Source: Nephrocerus scutellatus
Lineage: Eukaryota > Arthropoda > Insecta > Diptera > Pipunculidae
Direction of reading: 5' to 3'
NCBI GenBank assembly: GCA_947095585.1
Contig: OX352761.1
Span: 93,561,833 to 93,625,832, forward strand
DNA: 64,000 nt
The position numbers and the translations under genes were made by a program. The notes below the pieces were generated by a model. The model saw nothing but the letters and a program-made list of their open reading frames with translations, made no database searches and was not told the origin of the DNA. Positions 1 to 11,989 of the stretch are shown here, in pieces. The stretch's first letter is position 1, and every line of letters begins with the position of its first letter.

Positions 1-469
1 TTTGTGCAATGGGAAAGAGACATTAGTAAACAAAATACATACATATTACTTAAAGATGAAATGGAATGTTCATAATAGATTTTACTTTTATATCTACTAT
101 TACGCACATTCATGGTAACTTTGTGAAATGTCGGAGTAATGTATATTGATGCTTGAGAAATGATGTGAAACCGAAATTTTCTGTTTTCGTTCATTATTAA
201 AAATAATGACATTATTAATAACCGTGTAAGTGCCGAGTTAAAAATATGGCGACGCAAACTCGTAGTGCTGCCATGAGCAGGCAGAATAGATTTTGCAATC
301 AAAATCAAAAGCATTAGTTAAAGCAATAAATAACTTCCTTTGGGTGAATTGACGCAGAGATGTTGAAAACTGTTGTTCAATGTGTGAAAAATGTGCTGCT
401 AGAAAAGGACCGCGACGAGCAACTAGAGGGAAAATGCAGATTAATTAAGTGAGGTAATGTTGTCAATAC
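1..469 (+). mobile_element. Gypsy-type LTR element remnant, integrase part
   Basis: At about 361-440 the sequence matches the integrase zinc-binding segment also found at 44780-44860 (VETCxxCAxCAARxGP-like text; here CVKNVLLEKDRDEQLEG in a shifted frame). It runs into a SINE at about 470 and resumes after it. The first 350 bases are AT-rich with no recognisable coding part. Confidence 0.5.
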
Positions 470-664
470 TGGGCGCCGGGGCTCAGTGGAAATGCGTATG
501 GCTACTGAGCAGGAGATGGTTCGAATCCGAGTAACACCAAGAGTATTTTTCACGGTGTCCCACCTCTCTCGAATGGGTGACAAACGTTCCGAAAGTAATA
601 ACTTGTCACGGAAAGCTTCTCAATTCGCCGTTCGGATCCGGCCTTAAATTGTAGGTCCCTTCAT
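470..664 (+). mobile_element. tRNA-derived SINE copy 1, inserted in a Gypsy remnant
   Basis: Begins GGGCGCCGGGGCTCAGTGG (A-box-like) and has a B box GGTTCGAATCC near 513. A conserved tRNA-unrelated body follows (CACGGTGTCCCACCTCTC, GGGTGACAAACGTTCC, GGTCCC). Integrase-tail sequence of a Gypsy element lies on the 3' side. Seven copies of this family occur in the window, all on the + strand. Confidence 0.7.
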
Positions 665-1270
665 GCTGCAGTAAGGAGTAACATATTGAATGCGAGGATT
701 TCAGGAAGGAAATTTCGCCTGGCTTTAAAATCTCAAAAGAAGAAAAGAGAAATCTCCAAAATTACAGAAAAGTTGGGGCCCTTACGAGATCATCAAGTGG
801 ATTAATAATGTAGTTCATCGGATTCAATAAAGCCCTAGATATAAAACAAAAGTTGTCCAAATCGACAGACTAACAAGGTACATTTTCAGGTACGAACGAA
901 TTAAGGCGGGGATAATGTTACGAAAATAGATGTAATGCACTTAACAGCGCCATCTGTAGACTCAATATAAGTATATAATATTATATGTGTTGAATTTTAT
1001 ATAATTTATACCAGAATTTCTTGGTTTTTTCGAGAATGTTTTAAGAGAAGAGAATAGAAGAGAGTAGAACCCTCTTGAAACGGTTGATTCACTATAAACA
1101 CCTCATAATTCTTCCCGTGAGTTAGTTATGGTTTTTTACCAGAGTACTTACATCGAGAAATGTTTTATGTAAATATAAGTGTTGTTGTGAATATAAGTGT
1201 TAATTGTGTGAACAATAAGTAATCACCAGTGTGTTTTTGTAAAATCTTGCCTTTTGTGAATTAATCTATA
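665..1270 (+). mobile_element. Gypsy remnant: integrase tail and partial LTR
   Basis: Positions 685-900 parallel 48460-48660 of the better-preserved copy (integrase C-terminal tail, AGGATTTCAGGAAGGA and AAGAAAAGAGAAATCTCCAAA). An LTR start TGTTACGAAAA at 916 matches the LTR start at 48707. Similarity to the other LTR continues past GTGTTGTTGTGAATATAAGTG to about 1270, where the end is unclear. Confidence 0.55.
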
Positions 1271-1620
1271 TAATTTATTGTTGCGTTTTTAATTCGTACT
1301 TGGAAAATGGAATATTGTTAATAACTTTTCGTTTAAAATTAAGAAATTTTATTGTTTTCCGATGTTAAGATTATAAAACGTCTCAAAGACGTTGCATTTA
1401 GCTGCAGAAGAAGCCGTGTTTAGAATCATTCCTTAAAGTCTTGCAGTAAGTTCTCCATTGTATTTTTTTATTGAAAATGTATATAAAATGATTAATATCT
1501 ATTTTTAAAGTTACATAAACAAACTTTTATTTAAGTTGAATCCTCAGTAAACAATAAACAAGAATAAAGAGAACAACACATAAAAAATTTTCATGTTAAT
1601 TCTCTAATCGGAGGTACACA
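1271..1620. other. AT-rich spacer, nothing recognised
   Basis: Low-complexity AT-rich sequence between a Gypsy remnant and a LINE. No ORF, RNA or repeat end could be identified. Confidence 0.5.
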
Positions 1621-1624
1621 TTTA

Positions 1625-3580
1625 TTATTTATAATGTACACCGGCCGTGAGCTCTAGTTGAGGCACGGGTATTTCGGAAGGGTTGGAGAATAGGAGGGAT
1701 ACATCTGGATATTTCTTTTGGGGACCGCTTGTGGAAAAAGCGATAAAACAAAAAAGTGGCAGGCAGGAAACATACCTACGATGTTCAAACGATTCGATTG
1801 TTTTCGCGTTATGTACGTCACATATAAGTTTTAACACGCGGTTCTGAACTCTGTCTAGTAGATGCAATGTGGTCTTGGGAGCACCTGCCCAGGTTATGCA
1901 GTTGTATTCAAGCTTAGGGCGAATATACGCCTTGCAAATAGTAGCCAGATCTGAAGGAGTGAAGTACATCTTGCACCGTTTTAGGAAACCTAAGCATCTC
2001 GCAGCATTTTTGGCGATGGCAAATATGTGGTCATTCCAACGAAGCTTGTTGTTGACACACGTACCGAGAATTGAGAGTTTTTCAGTTTCTTTGATGCAAG
2101 ATCCATTCATGGATAAAGGTTGGGGGTTTAAATTACGCTTATACGAGAGAAGACAGCATTTGGTTTAAGAAGCGTTAAATTCAACTCTATTATGTAGTTC
2201 CCACCTTGTTATGCTGTCAAGGTCAGAATTTGACGTGCTTAACATACCTTGTTGTTCAAGTTCTTCTTGTAACGAAGAGGAGCGTGCAGAAAGTGTGAAG
2301 TTATATGAAAAGCTAAGAGTACTGTCATCAGCGAAAGAATGGATTGTATTAGAGGTGATGGATAGGAGATCATTAATGAAAATGAGAAAGAGTGTCGGAG
2401 ATAAAACAAGGCCTTGAGGAACACCAGCGTTTATGCGGTGAACATTGGATTTGAATCCGTCCAATACGACCTGGATTGAACGGTCAGAAAGGTAGTTACT
2501 AGTCCAACCGAGCAGGGTGTTATTAATTCCATAAGCATTCATTATCGACAAAAGAGCTTGATCCAAGACTCTCTCAAATGCCTTGGAAATATCGAGTGCA
2601 ACAACTTTACCTTCACCAAATTTGTGAATAGACTGGTTCCACTGTTCAGTGAGATAAGCCATCAGGTCACCTGTAGAACGTTGCCTACGAAAACCGTACT
2701 GCTGGTCATTAAGGATTTTACGTGATTCAAGGTATTGCATAAGCTTACGATTGATCAGGGTTTCCATGACCTTGGAGAGTAAAGATGTTAGTGCAGTGGG
2801 TCGGTCCGAGGAAAGAGATGACGTTTCGCCTTTTTTATGAACAGGCTGGATAAAGGCTGTTTTCCAATTCCTTGGGACGACTCCAGAGAATAAGAGAAAT
2901 GGAAAAGTCTGCGCAGAGGTAATGCCAACGTTGAAGAACACCTCTTCAAAACCATCAGGCTCCACAGATTTATGAATGTTGAGATCATTTAATACTCTAG
3001 CCACTTGACGAGTACGAAAGTCAATCTGTCCCTAGAGGATTCAACTCTTGCAAGTACAGGCGGCGATAACGCGCTATCTGGCAGCGTAGAGGTAGCTGCG
3101 AAGTTTGCAGCAAGCAGATTGGCCTTGTCTATAGAGCTGACAGTTGGAATGTCATTGTGAATGAGCGTTGGAATTGAAGACGAGGAAGTATTTTTAATTC
3201 GTTTCACGAATGACCAAACATTTTTACTTTCTTTGGGACATTGAAGTATTTTATGTCTCAGTTTTTGGTCATAGTCGAATTTGGCGCGTTCAAGGTAGGC
3301 ATTGCAATCATTTCTGACTCGTCTAAATTTAGTTCGGTTTTCCACAGTGGGTTTTTTTTTATATAACCGAAAGCATTCCTCACGTTTCCTAGTAACCCCT
3401 CTTTGCAGCTTAAAGTTAGGTTTGTGGTCTGCTAAATGAACGCACGTAGCCGAGAGATTCGATCTAAGCCCACGAATGTTACACCCATCGACCCTGAATT
3501 CGCACATTAGACGAATAGGACACACAATAATAGAGACAAACCGTGGTGAGAAGGAACAATGACGACACTCAACCAACCGT
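1625..3580 (-). mobile_element. Non-LTR retrotransposon (LINE, Jockey/CR1-like), broken RT copy
   Basis: Three - strand blocks (3576-2989, 3004-2165, 2110-1625) give most of a reverse transcriptase. Seen are NLNIHKSVEPDG, HKKGETSSLSSDRPTALTSLLSKVME (RT motif 2), FRRQRSTGD, ALDISKAF (Asp of the catalytic site), NAGVPQGLVLSPTLF, and FADDS in the catalytic YxDD position. The thumb and C-terminal region follow (LGTCVNNKLRWNDH). The apurinic endonuclease half is missing, so the copy is 5' truncated, and frames change between blocks. It is the same family as the + strand copy at 26040-27560. Confidence 0.8.
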
Positions 3581-3632
3581 TGCTAGTGTTAGGCCTTTGC
3601 AACAAGAATTGAGCACACACTGTTCGCCACTA

Positions 3633-4340
3633 CAGAGACAGAATTAAACATGTGTGCGAAGTTTGAATAAATAAGGTTTCTCTTAAAAAATTATATGGCA
3701 CCACAAGCCTTCTAAATTTGTATAGAAAATATGTATAAAATTTGAAGAACATCGGGTGAATTTTTAAAAAAAAATTATGGGCGCCACTCGGCATTGGGGC
3801 CCGATCACTTTTTAAATTTTCATAACAAGCGTTGCTATCGGAGATACTTATGTTTACTAAATTTGGAGAAAATCGGGTTAATTTAAAAAAACAACAACAT
3901 ATCAAAAGTAATATTCGTGTAAATTCTCTGATGTAACCCCACAATGTGCAAAGTTTGAATTTTGATTTTTAAAAAGAAATCCCCCTATCCCGATTACTCA
4001 ACATGTTTACAAATAGTGTTTCCATCGGAGATACATATGGGTATAAAATTTGAAAATAATCGCGTACTTTTTTTCGTACAATTTGTATGGGTGCCCCCCC
4101 GACCGCGGGACACGATCACTTCCAAACACTTTACAAAAAGTTTTTCCATCTAAGATACACATGCGTATAAAATTTGAAGAAAATCGGGTAAAGTTTGTAA
4201 AAGATTTGATTTGCCAGCCAGCCAGCCACGGGCATGCAAAGTTAATGTAGAGAATTTAAATATTAAATATGGTCCGATTACTTACAAACTTTTATATAAA
4301 GTGTTGTTGTCGGAGATACATATGTGTACAAAAGTTTTAC
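3633..4340 (-). mobile_element. AATTCTC-family repeat, copy a
   Basis: Contains several diverged units of about 100-140 bp built on AAAATTTGAAGAAAATCGGGT, CGATCACTTCCAAA and CCATCGGAGATACACATG. It ends with the family's terminal block CCAGCCAGCCAGCCACGGGC followed by GTTAATGTAGAGAATTTAAA. A short extra fragment continues to about 4340. Noncoding. Confidence 0.65.
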
Positions 4341-4549
4341 AATGAAATGCACTAAAATGGAGAAAGTAAATGTATTTACGTGAAATACATAAACAGCTGT
4401 GTAAATTCAGTACTTATAAGTGGTATTAATAATGATAAGTTAAAAGTTATCAAACTAAACAAATCAGATCATTTTATCAATGTTGATTAACTGAACTAAA
4501 AGCGTGTCGCGAGACATATTAAAGTAATTCTCTTACATTTATTACAATA

Positions 4550-5317
4550 CTAGCTGTTCCTGAGCGCTCCGCCACCCACACACATGATAAGCCAAAATTT
4601 AGCCGCGTTCTATTGGACTGAATTAGTGGTCGTCATTTTGACGTTTTCAGCTTAAGAATACGGTGGGACGTTTTCTCAACGGGTCGTAGTACAAAAACGA
4701 CGTTTTTCAGAAATAAACCACGAAATATTTTTTTTCTTTTACATCTTTTACATAGTAAAAGGAAAATTTTTTAACTCGGTATTTTTGCAGATTTACCCAT
4801 TTCCGTATCTCCTGAGTCAGAAAAAGCAAAAAATGTCTGTCTGTCTGTATCCACTCTACGACGCCCAGACGGCTGAACTTAATAAAAATATGCACCAACA
4901 GACCAAACGCCAAATAATATTTTAATAAATATCTCCACTCCAGCGCCACTTACCGAATCAAAAAAACATCTACTTATCGAAGAAACAAACGAACATATGT
5001 TGTGAATATTGCTTCGATACGTCCAGTTTTTTTAAGCGTGTCGACATCACATTTCCAGCGCCAGCTACCAGGCTCAAAAAAGAGATATACTTATCGGAGC
5101 ACCAAACGAACATATATTATGAATATGGCTTCGATGAGTCCAGTGATTAGGTGGTTAGGCGAATATTTCTATTTTTCTTATGCGCCACCTATCGGATCGT
5201 ATTCGTACTTTGTCGTTCACTGACATTTTCTTAAGACGTACATTCTGTGAAAGTTTCATCTCCATCGGCAATTTAGTTTTTAAATTTAACTGTCGCATTC
5301 ATTTTTATATATATAGA
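4550..5317 (-). mobile_element. Helitron-like non-autonomous element
   Basis: Read on the - strand it starts TCTATATATATAAAAATG at 5317 and ends ...GGAACAGCTAG at 4550 followed by T, matching the Helitron rules (5' TC, 3' CTRR, host T after). A GC palindrome (GAGCGCTC) lies about 10 nt before the 3' end, as in Helitron terminal hairpins. There are no terminal inverted repeats, no target duplication and no rolling-circle protein. A TCTG microsatellite is at about 4832-4850. Confidence 0.55.
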
Positions 5318-6074
5318 TAGATAGATATAGAAAAATTATTTTAATTGAATGTCAAAAAAGGCTTGCAAAATTTTAGATCGAAAATCTTACATTCCAAGTC
5401 TATCCATATTTGTACATTCTCATTGCCTTGTCACCGAAACTACATGTTTATGCAAAATTTCAACTTAATTGATCAACAGGTAGCTGATAAAAATAGACTT
5501 GCAAGATTTGCAGCTACCCAACATGTGAAATTTTCATCGTGGAAACAGTTTATTTGTCACCGGGGCAAAAAAATCAAATTTCAACTCAATTGGACAATGG
5601 GAAGATCATGAAAACAGAAAATCGCCTTAAAACTCACAGTTTATGAATTATTAGTATTAAAATTAATTGATTTTGAAAGTTAAATACCAAAGAGTAATAC
5701 AATTTTTTTTTGAGGTTATGAATTAATGTTATGAATTGAATAAAGAAGTTTAAAAAAACAAAAAAAAAACCTTTTTCTTAATTTTCTTTACATCGTAGTC
5801 AATGATGTAGTTAAATTATTTTATAATTAATTTTTATTTATATAAATATCGAAGTAATCGTTGTAATATCGATGTTATCGTTTTGTTTCTGAAGGCAGTT
5901 GATACAGTACCAATCATCGTAATGAACCCATGAATTTTTGGTATACACACACTACAAGCTGTCATTTTGACAAAGCGGCTGATGTGTAGAACTAATGACG
6001 TCTGTAAAGAAAATTCGGTAGCGAAAAGAATTTGTTTGAAAGTAAAATTGTATAGGTACAATTCCCTGGGTTTC
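5318..6074. other. AT-rich spacer, nothing recognised
   Basis: Contains ORFs at 5345-5611 and 5834-6061 with no family resemblance, and a poly-A run near 5755-5770. Phrases such as GCAAAATTTCAACTTAATTG suggest a degraded repeat. Confidence 0.4.
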
Positions 6075-6300
6075 TAATTTTGCAGAAAGTGTTGTCACCG
6101 GAAATATACATGTGTGCAAAATTTCAATAAAAGTGGGTTAAAAATTGATTGCAAAATTCCACGAAAAACAGACAGACAGACAAACAGATGAACAGACAAA
6201 CAGACAAACAGACGAAGAGACGTACAGACGAACAGAAAAAAGACAAACAGACAAACAGCCAAACAAATCCACGGGCACGCGAAGTTATAGGAATTTAAAA
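6075..6300 (-). mobile_element. AATTCTC-family repeat, copy b (terminal part)
   Basis: Carries GTGTTGTCACCGGAAATATACATGTG, TTTCAATAAAAGTGGGTTAAAAATTGAT and a diverged CAGACAAACAGACAAA tandem tract in the place of the GGCTGGCTGG tract. It ends with CCACGGGCACGCGAAGTTATAGGAATTTAAA. Only the element's 5' end is present. Confidence 0.6.
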
Positions 6301-6368
6301 ATAAACAGAGCCGCAGAAAATGATCAGCACACAGTTCACACAGTTATTATCTCCTTATTGATTCCATC

Positions 6369-7745
6369 TAGTGATGAGCAAACGCAAGACCAAGACCATT
6401 TCATATCGGTCTTGGTCTTGCATTAGTGCCATTAGTCTTGGTCTTGATCTTGGTCTTGCAGCCTGAGTCTTGGTCTTGGTCTTGCGGTCTTGCAGAAAAA
6501 AGTATTTTTTGAATAATAACTATAAAAGTATGTATAAATGGTTGTATGTTTGTATGGTGTATGTACATATTTTTGTTCTAGCATAACTGTGGAACGCCTT
6601 GCTCAATTTTAACTTAACTTGTTAGTTGGTACACATATTACTTAAAATACACCGCTATCATCTCTATTAGTGCTGGTGGGGAGTGGAATATAATCTAGAA
6701 CAACCGATGTTAGTCCTATGTTATGTCATAATTTTTGGGATCGTTGATATTATTAGTGACAGTTAGACATCTATATTTTCTCTAGGGGATTACACGTGAA
6801 ATAATATATTTGTATTACTGTTACGTTCATAAGACAAAGTAAAACGTTATGTTTATTACGCATTTTCTGGAGAAAATTGACGTCAAAATCAAAAATTAGC
6901 ATGGGGAAGAAAACTGGAACAGGCATTGAACTTGAATATCTGAAGACTTGAAACAAGATAACAAGTTTTTTTAAACGTAGTTACAATGCCTAGTATTTCT
7001 TCTACAAACAATTTCGGTTAACCTGACCATGCACCAAAGTAAGCTTTTTCTTATATCCCTTATATCCCCGATAAATCATGTCAACATTGGTGAAAGTCCC
7101 TTACTGTAGAACGATTTTTTCTTAGAATATACCCAAGAATCATTTCCCAAATGAATGAGCACGAATAAGGGGACACCCTATACACACAAAACTATCAACA
7201 TTTATGCTTAGCGGTTAATTCGAAAAAAAAAAATTTCAAGAAAGTCTAGACTTATTCTGTCAAAAGACCTCAGTCAATTTCAACATTTCTATTTGCAACT
7301 GATGCCATGACATACACGTCGTTGTTGACGTCTTTTTCTTATATGACTTGTCTAGCATGAAAAACCCTATAACACGAAAAACCCAAAAATATAAAATTAT
7401 AAGGAAATAGCAATCTAGGTGTGTATGAAAATACATACATATGCCTGTAAATACTATACAACACAACAGACTAGCTGAAGATCTTCTGTCTGGGTTTTCA
7501 AGTTTGTTATTGTTATATATGTACCTACTCGTAAAAAAATAAACATACGACATATGTAGGTTTCAAAAATAAATATCAACAGAGAAATTACGTAACTTTA
7601 AATGCAAGAGTCTTGCAGTCTTGCATACATATTTTTGGTCTTGGTCTTGGTCTTGGTCTTGCACACTCAGTGTTAGTCTTGGTCTTGCATTTTTTGCAAG
7701 ACCAAGACAAGACTGCAAGACCAAGACCAATTTTGCTCATCACTA
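6369..7745. mobile_element. hAT-type non-autonomous DNA transposon with 8-bp TSD
   Basis: Terminal inverted repeats TAGTGATGAGCAAA (6369) and TTTGCTCATCACTA (ending 7745) are flanked by the identical octamer ATTCCATC (6361-6368 and 7746-7753), the 8-bp duplication expected for hAT transposition. Just inside each end are arrays of a TCTTGG/CCAAGA hexamer in opposite orientation (about 6385-6500 and 7605-7735). The 1377-bp interior is AT-rich and has no transposase-like ORF, so it must have been moved in trans. Confidence 0.8.
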
Positions 7746-7839
7746 ATTCCATCCAATTCAGTGGCTTTTCTACTACTTTTACGCCTATCCGACAATAAGA
7801 AGCAAATCGCACTCATGAGAAAAACGTTAAAGCTTCGAG

Positions 7840-8705
7840 TTTTGCTCACAGCATAAAAAAGCTAAAAACAAAGTGGCTCGAATCGATTGAGCTATTTCAG
7901 TGTGTTGGTCTGATCAAGGTGGCAAAGTCAACAGACGTCGTAAATCTTTCGTGGCGAGTGCAACAACACAGGTTTCGGATACAAGTCTGTATCTACGCAG
8001 ATCGTGCGAGATGTGGTAGAAATTGTAGCGGTAGTGTTTCGCAGATTTGTTACACAATTTGTAATCTACTGTTGGGTCTGGGTTTGCCTACAACCGCTGT
8101 TTTTTGTTGTCGGTTTGGTAAAATTCAGTCAACAGAGCCACACAAAATAGCACACCATCAAGTGATTAGCGCTGTAGCGGTTGTAATGACGTAACAGACA
8201 TAAGACCGCTGTTTGTTTTGTGTTTTTGTTTTTTTACGCTTCTTTGTTTTTGCGCTCGCCCAATATAGGTACGTTGTTAATACTTTGGCCGGCTCGCTGG
8301 ACGCTCGCGTAACGTTATAGTGATCGGACTCTGACCGTTGACTGTATTTGTATGTTTTTTCGTTGTGACGCAATCGATGTCTCTTTAAAATCGAAAGTGC
8401 TTAATTCTTTTGGCTGTTACAAACCTCAGAGTTGTTTGGTAATTTCCATGTCAATTTGTTGAAACTGGAAAACAGTTTAAAGGTTGTTCAATCTTATCGT
8501 GCTAATACTACTTCATGATATACAGTTTTATTGGATTAAACGCAATCGGATCGTTATTTGTGCTGCTGCCACCGAAAGTGAATTGTGTGCAACTGACCAG
8601 CTGATTACTGCCTTTGTTATTACTTCATCGAACCGGACGCGGAACTTAAAACTTTTAACTTTCAAGGTACGACGCGCATTTGATTGGTCGATTTAAGTTG
8701 ATTGA
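7840..8705 (+). promoter_or_regulatory. Candidate promoter / 5' noncoding exon of the E3 gene
   Basis: This stretch is richer in GC and CpG than its surroundings and matches none of the repeat families recognised here. It contains TCAGT initiator-like motifs and ends in a strong splice donor (GATTGAG|GTAAGA at 8706), with a weaker alternative (TTTCAAG|GTACGA) about 40 nt upstream. The first coding exon of the E3 gene is preceded by a good acceptor at 24374, so an upstream noncoding exon must exist if that acceptor is used, and this is the best-looking candidate. The linkage over about 15.7 kb is inference. No long conserved ORF is present. Confidence 0.3.
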
Positions 8706-9404
8706 GGTAAGATTTGTGTTTGACTTCTTTTGTTCTGTTGGAGAGCGTAACGTTCGGTACATTACCACAAATTGATCTTTTATTAAACTCGGCGTTGACC
8801 GCGTTAATTAGCAAAATGGGTTATTCTTTAAATTATTATTTAAAATGAAACATAATACTAGGTAGGTAAATGGTTTCTGATTATAGAAGTTCAAAAAATA
8901 TCACTTTTAACCTCTGATAGCATTTTTTTAAGCGATCGAAATTGTATCGTCACGTCTACTGATTTATAATTGTCCTACGATGACTTGTTGATGTTTATGG
9001 TGTTTTAAGCGGAAGTGAAAATTTACTGACCTTCACATTCGATTGTTGTAATCTGTTGGCTTATAAATAATTCCAAATATTCAGTATTAGGCTTGAAGTA
9101 CTACTGTTAATCAGTAAGTTTGCCTTGAATTGTTCTCTATGAAGTACATATAAACCAAATAGCGAAACCTTCAATGAGTATCCACGGTGGTTTTCGTTTA
9201 GTAATAATTTAAGTGGGATTCCATAAATAAGTGGGATTCCATAAATATAGGTCTATAATGCAATGTAATAAATAATAATGATATGTAATAAATAAATATT
9301 TACAACTCATATACTCGCATTTCATAGCAGTTCATACATTTTATAAACGATGCGAAGTCGTAGGCGGATCTGACCCAACTTTTGGGAATCTATTAAGTTG
9401 TGTT
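8706..9404. other. AT-rich spacer, nothing recognised
   Basis: Follows the putative donor at 8706. AT-rich, with a short direct repeat (AAGTGGGATTCCATAAATA, about 9210-9246). No gene or known repeat was recognised. Confidence 0.45.
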
Positions 9405-9697
9405 GTGGGCGCCGTTGCCCTAGTGGTCAGTGCGTTAGACTTCTGTACAGAAGCTTCGAGTTTCGAATCCCAGTATTAATCAAGGTTCCACTACTCGCGA
9501 ATTTCTGAGAAACGTCCGAGAGTCATAACTTGTCACGGAAAACTTTTCAATTCGCTTTTCGGATACGGCTTTAATTTGTAGGTCCCTTGCATTTGTGTGC
9601 AAAAATAGAACACGCACAACACAACAACACGAATGGTCGCGAGAAGCTAGATCTTGGACCGCAACGGTCTTTCGCGCTTAATGTTATTATTATTAAG
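9405..9697 (+). mobile_element. tRNA-derived SINE copy 2
   Basis: Starts GTGGGCGCCGTTGCCCTAGTGG, has a B-box-like TTTCGAATCCC near 9460, the conserved body, and GGTCGCGAGAAGCTAG. It ends in a TTA repeat tail (ATTATTATTA). Closest in layout to the full-length copy at 56450. Confidence 0.7.
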
Positions 9698-9959
9698 TGT
9701 TGCTACGTAGAAAAGCTGCATCATTAGTCAAAAATGTTACGCATAGTTTTGGTATACAAAATTGGCGTATTAAACTAAAACACAGCTTTCGCTCTTTAGC
9801 TGTAATCAATAAATATATATAAATACAAACTTTATTATTCATAACAAAGACATCTCCTTTTGTCTTAGGTGCTACAAACGTTTGAAAAAAGCTGTAATTT
9901 AGGGTATAAAAATAATAAAATCACATCTCAACTGAGCATTTACGCAAGTTATTCGTATT

Positions 9960-10065
9960 TCTTTCCGATTTGTAAAAGTTTGGCGGTCTTGCAGACATGG
10001 ATTTGGTGTAGAACATAAAGTCTTAGCCTTGGTCTTGGCAATGGATGAGAACAATTTCGTCATCA
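9960..10065. mobile_element. Partial end of a hAT-type element related to 6369-7745
   Basis: TCTTGGTCTTGG-like text (TTAGCCTTGGTCTTGGCAATGGATGAGAAC) is followed by TCATCACTAG, the same terminal sequence as the element at 6369-7745. The other end was not found, so this is a solo or truncated end. Confidence 0.4.
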
Positions 10066-10184
10066 CTAGTTTCAAAGTTTTAAGCCCATTTGTTACCACC
10101 GTTGCTTTGAAGCAATCGCAATTTTTGGGGACTGCAAAATCAAAACCGTAAATTATTTCTTTGCAGGCCACCTTTTTGAGACAC

Positions 10185-11855
10185 TTTTTAAATTCTCTAT
10201 ATTAACTTCGCGAGCCCGTGGCTGGCTGGTTGGCTGGCTGACTGGCTGGTCAGATTTTCTAATCAATTTTTAACCCACTTCCCAAAGCCCGATTTTATTG
10301 AAATTTTTCACACATGCATATTTCCGGTGACAATACTTTCTTTTTCAGAGAGATAGAGATAGGGCTGAGAGATAGGGATCGGTGGGCTCCCATACAAATT
10401 TTTCCATTTAGCGGCATCAGATCATATCATACTATAATGACTGTGTTCTGTGTGCGCTGATGAGCTGATAGCTGTAAGCAGCAATTGTGGTTGTTTTGTT
10501 GTTGTGTTGCAGCAGAGAGTGTAGACATTTCAAGAAGAAGTAGAACAAATATTTTTATACAATGGAATGGTTCCGCAATTGAAATGTGTTAAGTGCATTC
10601 TTAATTTGTGTTTTTTACAATATACGATACGAGTAATGAAGAACTGGTTGCGCACTCACACTGCTTTACAGCTTAACTCAACTCAAAAGAAAGAATTTCA
10701 GTAGTACTTCGTACGTCGTTTTGTGTACGTCGCGCCAACCGTGCTCTGTGGCTGCTATGTTTTCACCACCAAATGGGGAATTTCACCACAAAATCGAATC
10801 TCCGATCAGAGAATTTACAAGAAAAATTTAATTTCATTTTTAAATTCGCTTGTCCATGGCACGTCTGTCGGTCGCTGTCTGTCGGTCGCTTGGTCTGTTT
10901 GTCGTGGAATCTTGCGATCAATTTGTAACCCAGTTTTCAAACCCCGATTTTATTGAAATTTCGCACACATGTGCATTTCCGGAGGCAAAACTTTCTATTA
11001 CAATTTGGGACCCCTAGGGCCTCAGGGCCGAGCTAGGTATATATATACGTGTGTATCTCCGATGAACAACACTTTTGTAAAAATTTTGGAGACCTCTGGG
11101 TCTTTTTTTAAAAAATTAACCCGAATTTTTTTAAATTTTATACGCGCTGTTATCTCAGTTGGACAACACTTTTTGTAAAAATTTTGCAGACCCTGGGCCA
11201 CAGGGTCGTGTTGCACCATACAATTTTTTTTAAAAAATTAGCCTGACTTTCTTCAAATTTTATACACGTGTGTATCTCCGATGGACAACACTTATTGTAA
11301 AAAGACAGGCAGACGCCGGGCCGGGGGCCTCATACAAATTTAAAATAAAAATTAACCCGATTTTGATAAAAATTTATACTCACTTGTATCTTCGATGGAC
11401 AAAACTTTATGGAAATTTTTTGAGCGAATGGGTGAGACCCGAGGCTAAAGGGGTGCCCGTATAAATTTTTTAAAAATTAGCCCGATTTGCTTCTTATTAT
11501 AAACATATGTTTAATCTGATGGACAAAAGTTTTTGTAAAATGTTTGGAGCAAATGGGCGCTGAGACCCAGAGGCGGGGCGGGCCATTTTTTTTTTTTTAA
11601 ATTAGCCCGATTTACTTTAAATTTTAAACGTATGCGTATCTCCGATAGACCGAAATTTTTGTAAACATTTTTTAGTTTTTGATTTGAATTTTTGTACACA
11701 CGTGTATCTCCGATGAGAACAGTATTTGAAAAAATTTTGAAGTGAAGGGGCTCTAATATTAATTTTTTCCAAATTAACCTGGCTTAGACTTGTATCTTCT
11801 ATTAGAGCATTTACATGAACAATTTTAATTTTTATGGGTTTTTTTATTACCTATC
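10185..11855 (+). mobile_element. AATTCTC-family repeat, copy c (composite, longest)
   Basis: Starts TTAAATTCTCTATATTAACTT, then a GGCTGG tandem tract, TCAATTTTTAACCCACTTCC, and CCGATTTTATTGAAATTTT. A 400-bp segment (about 10430-10830) follows, then a second family start, then at least six diverged repeat units each with TCTCCGATGGACAACAC. It closes with the family's 3' block TTTACATGAACAATTTTAAT and TTTTTATGGG at about 11850. Noncoding; the ORFs across it are chance frames. Confidence 0.65.
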
Positions 11856-11989
11856 TTTAAATATTGACGAATTAAGTGAAAGAATATTACTAAAATTTAC
11901 TGTGAAAGTTGAATATTATTTTTAATTTTCCGTGTTTCAGTACTCAAACATTAATGTTGCTTTAATGCTAGGAAAGTGGACATTATATA

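Noticed and set aside
6150..6290. CRISPR-like array in the CAGACAAACAGAC tract
   Set aside because: A simple tandem tract in a eukaryotic repeat; no spacers or constant repeat length.
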